A program made the translations under genes and the position numbers. From positions 12,090,001 through 12,154,000 of the forward strand of contig OW051495.1 of assembly GCA_932521035.1 (NCBI GenBank): a DNA stretch of 64,000 nt, given 5' to 3'. The notes under the pieces were generated by a model. That model worked only from the letters and a program-made list of their open reading frames with translations. It was not told where the DNA came from and did no database searches. Numbering within the stretch: the stretch's first letter is position 1; each line of letters opens with the position of its first letter. Source of the DNA: Oscheius dolichura (taxonomy: Eukaryota > Nematoda > Chromadorea > Rhabditida > Rhabditidae). Positions 1 to 9,134 of this stretch are shown piece after piece.

Positions 1-5
1 TATAG

Positions 6-913
6 ATCAACGCTGGAAGTCTAATCCTGGAAAATTCTCGGAATTATGGAGCCATTCTCCCCGTAGTAGGGCTAGTCATCCTCTATGCCACCGCCATCAT
101 CTGTGGCTTTGTTGCTAGGAAGAATAGATACACCTTCGAGGTTTTTAATCCCTTTTCAATCCAAAATTCAAATTCCAGGTTCTAAAACATGGCTGGTACC
201 CGATCCTGGCGGCTATGGCAATTACCCTAGTCAGTGGCTTCCTTCTAAAGATGGGAATGCACCGCTTCCCCCCGATTGCAGCCTTCCAGCCGCTGGTTAA
301 TGGCGTTGGAGGGAATCTGGTAGCTGTACAGGCCAGCCGGATTGGAACTCGGCTCCATCAGGCCCGGAAGAACAAGGAGGAAGATCACAATAGTCTCTGG
401 ATCTATGCCAGCCCTTGGAGAGCGTTCTTCAATACAAGTGAGTGAAGTTTTGACCATAAAATATAGGAAAGCCCATCCATTTTGAATCTTCCCGGCTAAA
501 ACTACAGTGCCCCGTTTCCAGATGAGGATAGCATAATTGCCCGGTTGCTGCTCTTTATGTCCCTGCCAGGGAACATTGTCTTCCTCTTCCTGGTTTTCCT
601 CCTCGGCTGTGGCTTCGACAACTCTCCCCTCTTCTCCGTCTCCTTCCTAATCGTCTCCTTCATTCAGGTACACTACCTTCCCTACCCTTTCTCTAAATAA
701 AAACACATATTTTAGGTCATAACTCTTCTGTACATTTGCCAATTCCTGGTTCGAATCCTGTGGAGGCGAAGAATTGACCCGGACAACGCGGCGATCCCTC
801 TCCTCACCGCGCTGGGTGACCTTTTTGGAACTTCCCTCCTCCTCTTGAATTTCTTGATCCTTTCCAATGTTTTTGGCCGTCTAGAAGTCATGACCACTTC
901 GGGTACAAAGTAG
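6..913 (+). CDS. SLC41-family magnesium transporter, 3' part
   Basis: C-terminal part of an MgtE/SLC41-type divalent-cation (Mg2+) transporter of a cell membrane. Four exons read through: 6-140, 179-437, 522-667 and 716-913, with GT-AG introns and consistent phases. The family signature NGVGGNLVAVQASRI is in exon 2, followed by the short motif TRLHQ. The last exon has DPDNAAIPLLTALGDLFGT, the typical SLC41 stretch carrying conserved acidic residues near the pore, followed by a hydrophobic segment and a short tail ending in TAG. Several hydrophobic helices are visible (VVGLVILYATAIICGF, LFMSLPGNIVFLFLVFL, FGTSLLLLNFLILS). The N-terminal half lies before the window; base 6 follows an apparent AG acceptor. 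Strongly supported as a family call; which paralogue cannot be said. Confidence 0.9.
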
Positions 914-1121
914 GACACATGTATTAACTACTACTGTTGAATAATTACGGTTTGGGTGCCAAATACCATATCTGACCCACAATAACCCCCAGTGAATGCG
1001 TTGTGAGTACGTTAAAACTTAAAAACTTCATTTGTAAACAGAATACGAGGGCTGATCACAAAATAAAGCTTTAATCGGTTTTATTAAGGGTTATTAATCT
1101 GGACAGTTCAAATTCCCCGCC

Positions 1122-2001
1122 TTATCCATTACTAGTGCCGGTAATAGTGACATCAGAGATAAATCTCGCATAGAAGTTCAGTTGCAGCTGTTGCATGAAG
1201 CTATTCTTCACCAGGATCCAATTATACATCGTCGTCCCAAGCGGCTGGACAGTTACCTTGGCTATTTGACCGTAGGGCTGCCATACAAAGGCGGCTGTAA
1301 AGGAACACATTATGTAAATATCGAGGGCAGGGGGTACTCACTGACTCCTGTTCCTCCTGTGGCTATTTGGGTTACCGCGTTGGCTTCTACCTTTCCGTAG
1401 GAGCTGCCAAGGCCAGTTGCTAGGGTTCCGGGATTAGCTACCTGTAATATCAGATTGTTTCTACTGGGGAAAATGAGAAAATATCATTTGAATGGACAAC
1501 GAAGCGGTCATTTTTGAGGTTAGGTGTTTCGTTTAAACCTACCATAATCGGGACCCAAACAGTCGAAATATTAACTCCTTGAAGAGGAAGATTGTTATCC
1601 GCCAAGGCTGTAGTCATCTGAAAATGAAAATTCCCTTTTTGTGGACTACAGTAGCTAAAACTCACAGCCGCGATCATTTCCGCCTGTGCCGTTTGAGAAG
1701 CTTGCACCGAATTGTTTGACTGCCCGACGAAGAACCAAACTTGAGCGGAATCAGGGCTCTAAATATCATTTTTCTCGCTGTTTAATCAAGTTTAAATCAT
1801 ACCGTAGTGGGGAAATATGTCCAGGAGACAGGAGGACTAACATTGAAGGTGAAGGTCGGGTTCTGGACGTATTGGTACTCTCCGGCAGAGCCTGAAACGT
1901 TTCTTCTCGACAAGAAATAATGAGCTCTTACCAGCACCACAGGATAGACAGCTATGATAAAAGAAAGGTAAGACGGCGAAGAAGAGAAGAAGAAGGGACA
2001 T
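1122..2001 (-). CDS. small secreted protein of unknown family, five or six exons
   Basis: Begins at ATG 2001 with a clear signal peptide (MSLLLLFFAVLPFFYHSCLS) and reads through short introns to TAA at 1122, giving about 200 residues. Pieces in order: GSAGEYQYVQNPTFTFNV, SPDSAQVWFFVGQSNNSV, MTTALADNNLPLQGVNIST, VANPGTLATGLGSSYGKVEA, TAFVWQPYGQIAKVTVQPLG and an end in SDVTITGTSNG. A longer in-frame opening reaches 2283, but the signal peptide makes 2001 the natural start. The mature part is rich in Thr, Val and Asn, has no cysteine framework and no further membrane segment, and looks like a beta-rich extracellular protein. I do not recognise the family. The exon chain is inferred from phase agreement; one junction, near 1526 to 1445, uses the second of two possible acceptors because the first gives a stop. 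Confidence 0.62.
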
Positions 2002-2821
2002 TGAACAAGGAGGGCCGGAGGGTGAATAAAGGGCGACGGGTTGCCAGAGGCTGCTCTTATAGGAGTCATGCTTGCTCAGGCAGTATACGTAACGGGGGTT
2101 TACAATCAGATGGCAGGGAACGGTCCAACTAGGAGGAATAGTATGATTGTGATCTTTATACCCGAGAAGAGGGCAGCTGGTAAAAATGTATCTAGTCTTC
2201 CAAAGCTGTCGTACGTCCATTCTAGTGAAAGTCCACCGGTTCAATGACTTGGAAAGTATAATAAGGGCGAGGTGATGAGCCACCTGTCACCTCCTCCGGT
2301 TTTCTTCTTCCCAAAAAGGAAAAAGAGATATTTCTTTGTGTTTACTTCACTTTCAGGAGTATTCTGGATGAGAGTTTGTAGTTTGTTCTAAATTTAGGGG
2401 CTCTTTCTTCCCGGTATGGTAATTTTTTGGCGACAGCCGGGGTTCAACCGGAGCGGCGCGGGATTGGGAGCCTTCCAAAGCCAGTGGCCTGTTCTAATCA
2501 GATTTTTCAGCTTTATTACGTCCTGGAGACTGTTAATATGGTTTCTAGAATGAACCAGGGCTGGAGAAATGTCAGATTATACGGTTGAATGTAAGCCAGC
2601 CTCATTGAGAATGCCTAAAATATAAGAGAAGATCATTTCTCTCTCCTTTTCGCAGCCGGCAGAGCCAGCCGGCCAGGTGTTATCCTTTTCACCTGATCCC
2701 CGGCACAAAACAGAAAAATGCGTACACAAAACACGTACACCCCCTCCAAAGGGTAGAAAAAGAATTAAACCATAAAAATAAGGAGATTAGGAAGCGCTTT
2801 TCATTAATTTCTTCACTTGGA
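2002..2821. other. intergenic region between divergently placed genes
   Basis: About 820 bases between the start of the secreted-protein gene (-) and the MSP-domain gene (+), so it should hold both promoters. It carries AT-rich stretches, a purine/pyrimidine-biased part near 2630-2650 and a GC-rich patch near 2655-2680. No convincing coding exon or RNA gene was seen. Confidence 0.4.
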
Positions 2822-3192
2822 ATGGCGCTGACGGTCGATCAGAAGGAGCTGATTGTTCCCACCGCCGGCGGCAGCGTCTTCGTCACCGTCAATTCTACCT
2901 TCGACTGTCGCGCTGCTTTCAAGGTATTTCTAGATTTTTAAATTAAAAATAACAATAAAAATTTGAGGTGAGACTGTCCAATTTGGAGCTCTACCGTGTC
3001 AAGCCGGTCTACGGCTTTGTCGAGCCAAAAGCCACGGCAAAAATAGAAATTCTTCGCTTTATTGGAGTCGGTAAAGATGAAAAATTAGTGATCCAGTATG
3101 CTGAAGTGCCGCAAGACGAGACCGATCCGACGGCTTCGTTCAAAGCCAACTCCGTTAGCGGAGATCTCACTGTAACGTTGAAGCCCAAGTAA
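2822..3192 (+). CDS. MSP-domain small sperm protein (SSP class)
   Basis: Two exons, 2822-2923 and 2968-3192, encode 108 residues, the usual length of the small sperm-specific MSP-domain proteins. The protein is almost entirely one MSP domain, an immunoglobulin-like beta sandwich: it opens MALTVDQKELIVPTAGGSVF, continues with the ST/CRAAFKVRLSN turn, and has the family hallmark YRVKPVYGFVEP followed by DEKLVIQYAEVPQDE and a terminal strand ending LTVTLKPK. In nematodes such proteins act in amoeboid sperm, in cytoskeleton or signalling roles, and lack a secretion signal, as here. The 44-base intron joins phase 0 to phase 0. An AATAAATAA polyadenylation-type signal follows near 3230. The length and the MALT start favour the SSP class over full 127-residue MSPs. 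Confidence 0.9.
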
Positions 3193-3986
3193 AAAATCAA
3201 GTCAAGAGCAGAAATAACATTGTCGGCATGAAATAAATAATCAAAACTAGCTTCTTCTTTTGTATGTAGTTGTAAGCCTCATTTTATTTTATTGAGCAGT
3301 AGAAATACTGATTTTAGTTCTGCTCCTTGAAGTTTTTCGGGGTCAAGAAGCTTGCAACTGATTTTAGTACATTTTTTAGCAATTTCCATGCAACTGATTA
3401 ATTTATACATCTAACATCATTGATTAGTGTTAGGTAAAGTATTCCTAGGTTATTGTAATTATTATAAGCACGTAAACGTTACAAGAATAGAACTTACTCG
3501 TATAATAATCTCTCAAATCGTCCAAAGTACTTCATTTTCGCTGCAAAAGAGATATGTTCCGCTGAAAGAAACGATGAAGATACAATTGTAAAAACATGAT
3601 TTGGATGATGGTCACGTGTTCTTTAGATGAGAAAGACGATAATGTCTGCTTCTCTGATTACATTCATATCAGCAAAAAATGTGCTATCATTGAAAAATTG
3701 AAAAAAGGGTCACTTACGTTGGAAAATAATCTAAAATACGTTGCTATACAGCAGGCGTAGTTTCGTGCAAATCAGTTCTTCGATTTTGAACTTCTGTTAT
3801 TTTCTTTCTGTCGCATGCATCGCAATCTATTCTTTATTTTTATGAGCAACATATTTAACAATCTATCGGTGTGCTAGTCAGAATGTGTGATAAACAGTAT
3901 GAAGTATGCATCAATTTCTATATCACCTTCTTTGTTTCTATCGTAAACACTCGATTTCATTTTTTTATAATTAGACATTTTCAGTC
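3193..3986. other. AT-rich intergenic region
   Basis: Downstream flank of the MSP-domain gene and upstream flank of the exon-duplication gene. Stop codons are frequent in all frames. The first recognisable duplicated exon is preceded by a splice acceptor, so an upstream 5' exon may be hidden here, but none could be chosen with confidence. Confidence 0.35.
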
Positions 3987-4771
3987 ATGAAACGAGTCGA
4001 TGCTCCTAAAGAAGAAATTTGTTCTGACGATGATATTGCAAGCCATCCTCTTCCAAAGAGGTCTCCACTGATTCCAAATTCGGGTGAATATGGTTAGTGA
4101 AATTTTATATTTGCTCAAAATTATCCATTCTATGCTTTTTCCATTCCATTAGTTCGATAGATATTTACTTTCATATGTTCAAATCTGTTTAGATCTAACA
4201 CGTAGATTTACAAATACAACCACAGTTCCAAAAGAGGAAATTAATGCTGACAATAATATTGCAAGCCACCCTCCTCTAAAGAAGTCTACAATGATTCCAA
4301 ATTCGGGTGAATATGGTATGTATTATTTTGCTTTTATTCAACAGTTGTTTCTATATCTTCTTTTCTTTAACCCCACCGATGTTTAATTGCACATTTAAAA
4401 TTTTTTTATTCAGGTCTGAAACGACGATTTACAAAGACAACCGTAGTTGCAAAAGAAGAAATTTGTGCTGACGATGATATTGCAAGCCATCTTCCTCCAA
4501 AGTCTCAAAAGATTCGAGGGTCTGATGAATATGGTTGGTGCTATTTTATATTTTTTTCAACATTATCCGTTCGATGGTTTTTCTATTTCACTCACCCAAT
4601 AGATCTTAATTTAACATTTTAAAATCCTTTATTCAGGTCAGAAGCGAGGATTTATAAGGACAGTCGTTCTCCCTGAAGAAGGAATTCATGCTGACGATGG
4701 TTTTCTGTTCCATCACGTTGCAAGTCATCCTTGCCTCTCATTTGAAATGATTTACCGATTACGCGAACATG
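3985..4771 (+). repeat. four tandemly duplicated exon units
   Basis: Four exon copies of about 108-135 bases, separated by introns of about 100 bases, share a common plan: an opening like KRRFT, a central GAAATT/GCTGAC.ATGATATTGCAAGCCA block and (first three copies) an end in GGTGAATATG or GATGAATATG before a phase-1 donor. Copy four is the most diverged and ends in GAACATG. Equal phase at both ends explains how copies could be added without breaking the frame. Confidence 0.8.
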
Positions 4772-6438
4772 GTTTTGTACAAGTTAAAATTTCAATTAGT
4801 TCTAGGTATACCATATAAGTTCAACATACCTTTCAAAGCCGAGGAAGATGAAGCAATACGTCATAATTGGAAGCAATTTGCCGGAGAGTATAATATTCCT
4901 TTTGATCAAGCTTTGAAGTTCGCGGGGGTAGGAGATAATGCAAAAAATTCTGTTAGTCTACAATTTCATTTAGAAATACGCTATACTCTTCAGATTCCTC
5001 AAGAGGTAAACGATAGACGATATTTCTGTGAAAATACTAACTTTTGGCCCCGAATGTGTGAATTTTCTTTCATGTGCCGAACATTTTTTTGCAGGTAACG
5101 AACTTGAAGGCAGAAGTGGCTATCAGATAAAAAGACGGATGATTGCCATTTATGAGGATGCAGCTATTAATGGTGGAACAGCAATAAAATATGGAAAATG
5201 GTGGTTTTTTCGAAGTTTTTTGGACTCTAATTATAGCAATAAATTAAGCCAACTTTCTCATTTAATAAATTATGTTGAAGCCTATCCTAAGTGCAAGTAT
5301 ATTCAATACGAGACTGCTAAGGTTCTATTCTTACCTACGTGTAGCTATCAGATTAATTCAGGTTATTGGAATAACACGACTCGCTCTAAAATCGTTCTTA
5401 CCCAGTTTTCTCAAACGCCAGGGAAATATCGAAAGAATACATTGGAAATGCCTCTGGAATACTGTAGATAGATTGGTTGAAGTATTTCCAAGAACTAAAA
5501 CTTTCCAACAAGTAAGTGTACTTCATTATTTTACTCTATTCATTTTAGAAATACAGAAAAGCCATTATGCGTCACGATCGTTCTGAATTAACTGAGCTGA
5601 CTAAATCCATCAACTTTAGCAAGATAGCAAACATTATGCTTAAAAACGTCAAAAGCTGTAAAAAAGGCTGGAATGAATTAACAGAAGAACTCTTACAAGA
5701 GTACGATAGATCGTGTGATGGATTAAAAACACGAAAAGACGCATTTCAAGAAGCTTGCAGTAAGGTAAATTTATTTTCCTACACCTCGTTCCATAAAAAT
5801 TTATTTTAGGTTTTCTCAGAGCGTGCATTTATTTCGCCTGATCGATTCAGTTTGTTTTTACGCCTTCTGCCACAATGTTTAAAGGACGATGCTATTTCTA
5901 AGACGAAGATGAAAAGGAAATATTTTCACATGGATCGTCTAGCAGAAATGTAAGACTATAATGTTGTGTACTTTGTGTTTTAGGCTGCTTGATTATGGAA
6001 TCAGCGGATTCCATGTCTTTGATCCATCAATGTCAGAAGTTGAATGCATCTATTCGCATGCTAAAACACATTTAACTGAATGCGATACAGAAGTTTTTAC
6101 GGGTTTAAATCGAATCCTCACTTTGAAAGGCTAGTTTGCCATCAACATTTTTAACCTCTTTGTTTAGAAAAGATTCAGATATTCACAAGAGCGTATGATA
6201 TGCAATTTCAGCATATATGTAGTAGAAAAAATATATTTCCTATAGAAGGAGAAAATAATCGAAAAAATTATGTGTGTTTTATTTCTTTTTATCTATTTAC
6301 TTTCAGGTTATTACAAAAGATGGTTTCTTATGCTTCAAAATGGTAAACTGCGTTAAAGCTTTGACGAGATATTTGGCCAGTGAGAATCCGAGCATCAGTG
6401 ATAGCGATAGTTCTGACGAAGAAGATATTACAGATTAA
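3987..6438 (+). CDS. unrecognised multi-exon protein with four duplicated N-terminal exons
   Basis: Roughly ten exons ending at TAA 6436-6438. The first four (to 4092, 4193-4315, 4414-4533, 4637-4771) are diverged copies of one acidic/basic unit, all phase 1, with shared words such as KEEICADDDIASH and SGEYG. Exon five carries EEDEAIRHNWKQFAGEY, and a later exon RIHWKCLWNTVDRLVEVF with EYDRSCDGLKTRKDAFQEAC; the helix and tryptophan spacing recalls Myb/SANT-type folds, but I do not recognise the family. The C-terminus is a serine/aspartate tail (SISDSDSSDEED). No signal peptide or membrane segment; charge suggests a nuclear or cytosolic protein (inference). ATG 3987 follows a splice acceptor by two bases, so the true start may be further upstream or the message trans-spliced. 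Introns around 5235-5420 and 6101-6166 are the least certain. Confidence 0.55.
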
Positions 6439-6622
6439 TAGGTATGTGCAGAATTTTTGTTTGTTGTTATATTTTCTATGTTATTGCATTTTTCAAATAA
6501 TAAAGATGTTAAAATTGTTTAATCTTTTGTCTAGTATGAAACTAGTTATGAAGCTAGATATTATTTACTTTTCGTTTTATCTTTGTTGTTTATTGAGGGC
6601 CACAGTTCAAAGCTGTAGGATA

Positions 6623-6868
6623 CCTTTTTTACAGCTTTTGACGTTTTTAAGCATAATGTTTGCTATCTTGCTAAAGTTGATGGATTTAGTCAGCTCAGTT
6701 AATTCAGAACGATCGTGACGCATAACGGCTTTTCTGTATTTCTAAAATGAATAGAGTAAGACAATGAAGTACACTTACTTGTTGGAAAGTTTTAGTTCTT
6801 GGAAATACTTCAACCAATCTATCTACAGTATTCCAGAGGCATTTCCAATGTATTCTTTCGATATTTCC
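6623..6868 (-). repeat. inverted copy of an exon-intron-exon segment of the upstream gene
   Basis: The reverse complement of 6623-6868 matches 5422-5667 almost base for base over 246 bases; I saw about three substitutions (for example ATTATTTT against ATTGTCTT inside the intron). The copy includes the 38-base intron, so it arose by DNA duplication and not from mRNA. It lies about 190 bases beyond the stop codon of the upstream gene, in antisense orientation. A read-through transcript could fold into a long hairpin. It has no complete gene of its own. Confidence 0.9.
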
Positions 6869-7483
6869 TGTGTTATTCGGTCTTATCGACCCTAAATTAC
6901 TATAAAGTAAAATAGAATAACGCCTAATTGAGAAGATATGAATTATCAGTGAATTTTGTTCTAGAAACCACCTTTTTGAGTTCAAAATAAGATTTTTGAC
7001 GAGGTACATGTCAGATTTGCTGTCAAAATGATCCTCTCACTGTTACCAGTAGTTTGCCATAAAAATCAAAGAAATCGTATGTCAGCATCACGAGATAAAA
7101 ATTCTTAAAAATCGCATATGAATTTTGATTGCGCACATTACGGGCTTGTAAACATCGCGCCAGTCAAAAATATGCACAAAACACCTTGCGTCGATGAAAA
7201 CTATATGGGCACCTCATTATTTTCTCATGTTTTTATGCTTAAAATATCCAGAAAAACGATGACTATTTCCGATAATTCTTTGGAGATACGATGTGAGGTC
7301 TTTGATGTTAAAAAGGTCAAAAAATTGCATATCTTTGTAATGTCACATTCGTGTAATCCCAAAGAATTGCTGGAAATGTAGTCGAATATCCCCAGTCGAT
7401 TGCAAGTGTCAGAAAATTGCGAAAATGTGTAGATTTTGCAGGTTTGTTTACGCAAGGTTCAATAGTAAATTTGAATTTAACGA
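6869..7483. other. AT-rich region after the inverted copy
   Basis: Short overlapping ORFs on both strands, none with a recognisable domain or plausible exon chain. An 87-codon opening at 7118-7381 (+) and a 76-codon one at 7225-7455 (-) overlap and cannot both be real; neither resembles a known family. Confidence 0.35.
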
Positions 7484-7927
7484 GTGGCGGGAAACTGTCG
7501 TGCCCGCATTTGCTCTACGGCGGCGAGCTGTGAGCAACACCAAACTGGACGCTACTTTCGGACTATAGTATCAATTCTTCTTCATTATTTTGCTGCTATG
7601 CTGGCCTCAGCAGTTGTTCTAATCATCATCATCAACTATCGAGCTACCGTGATGTTACGGCGGCAAATGTTCTCCGTCTATTGTGCTACTCCACAAAACG
7701 CTAGTCCGCTGCCTTATCATCCAGGTACAGTTCAAGAATTCAGTCTCGGACCCCCTCCTTACCAGACTACCGCATATTACAGTCTCTTTACTCACCCCGT
7801 AGCTGTTATCATCTTCATCACCAGATATACTACGATGGGCTTTGCAAATCTGTCATTTGTTGTTATTTCGCTGTCTGATCCAGCAGGTGCCGTAGTCCTT
7901 ATCTTGAGTAATAAAGGTGAGCAGTAA
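7484..7927 (+). CDS. possible small membrane protein with PPPY motif
   Basis: An uninterrupted 147-codon opening. It has a short cysteine-containing start (GNCRARICSTAASCEQ), one strongly hydrophobic segment (AAMLASAVVLIIIINY) followed by a basic stop-transfer stretch (RATVMLRRQ), then a proline/tyrosine-rich part with PLPYHPG and GPPPYQTTAYY; a second hydrophobic region lies near FVVISL. A cysteine-rich ectodomain, one helix and a cytoplasmic PPPY motif recall Shisa/WW-ligand type adaptors, but no family signature is complete and no signal peptide is seen, so an upstream exon may be missing. Introns may be hidden inside. Low confidence as a gene. Confidence 0.3.
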   Translation: MAGNCRARICSTAASCEQHQTGRYFRTIVSILLHYFAAMLASAVVLIIIINYRATVMLRRQMFSVYCATPQNASPLPYHPGTVQEFSLGPPPYQTTAYYSLFTHPVAVIIFITRYTTMGFANLSFVVISLSDPAGAVVLILSNKGEQ

Positions 7928-9134
7928 TGCGACCGTTTTTCAAAAGGATCATCGCTTCTTTTGGAAGAGTTATCATTTGTTTAGAAAAAACTTGGTACAC
8001 GACACCGTCTTGAATTTGATTAGGAAGATATTTCCCATTTTTCTCAATGGACGGAGCGGATCCGTCAAGTCAAGCAAAGCTATGCGTTCTGCAATCGTCT
8101 ATACTAATTTAATCACTGGATATACCGTTCCCTGTCAGGCGAAACACCAATTCGAAGACAGTCTCAAGGCTCTGATTTATTTGGAAGAGTGGATGAGACG
8201 TTCTTCTGACATCGTCTAGCACAACCCGGTGATGATCATCGCAGACATACGGTAAGTGCCACCAATATTCGGCAGTCATTTTATTTTGTGAGGAGGGCCA
8301 CCGTTCCAAGTTCTCCACCTCTGTGGCTCTATTATATACCACTAAATTGCTCTCGCTGAGCTCTTTCCAACGCCGTTTACAGCTCAGCCAGAATGAATTT
8401 CCTGCACATGTTTGGTTAAGAATAAGCCCTATACTACCAGTCCAATAATCACTTGTCTTCCCCTAATGGCTAATGGAGGGCCACCGTTCCATCGCCAATT
8501 TGGCCAATCTGTTTTTCAGCATGTGAGCCTATATTAGTCTAATTGCTAGAATAAAAACTATGACTTGTGATTTCACTTCCTGTAGAGAAGGAGACTACCA
8601 ATGAGGCTCCCTCGCCCTACTTCTCCTTTCGAAGAATGTCGCAACCCCGCTGATCCGTGGCGAGGGAATGGTTTGGTTTTAATTGCACGATGATCAGCCT
8701 CGACCCTTTTTTGTGAGGCGAATGTATCTCCAGTGGGCTAATGCCACTTTCTCTCTTTCTCTGCTAAACACAAGAGCGTTGCCGATTTTCAACGGATTAT
8801 TTCTCTCGCTCTGTCCACGGGTCAAGCCTATCCTGTTGGCTAGGGCGCGGGGTATACCCGGCAGCCCGTCAAAATTAGAAGAACGAACGACACGCTACTC
8901 TCGGCTCGCTACTATTTTTGTTATGTTCTTGACCGATTTTCGCTTTCTTTTTCAGTATTCTTATGCGTAAAATGTATGCCGTGACTTCACCCGCAAATAT
9001 CTTCACACCTTTTTTGGTAAAAGCGGATCCCGCTGGGGGAAAACTGCATCGAAATCGCTCTCATCCATATCTATATCTTTTGTTAGATCTTTTCCCCCCT
9101 TCTCTGGTTATTTTCATCCTTTACTCGTTCCAGA
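7928..9134. other. region without a convincing gene
   Basis: Scattered ORFs of under 100 codons on both strands without domains. A motif GAGGGCCACCGTTCCA occurs twice, near 8292 and 8475, in otherwise different surroundings. The last few hundred bases should contain the promoter of the acyltransferase gene. Confidence 0.35.

Noticed and set aside
740-770. GGTTCGAATCC-like tRNA T-loop
   Set aside because: It lies inside the conserved last exon of the SLC41 gene and no tRNA 5' half or cloverleaf is nearby.
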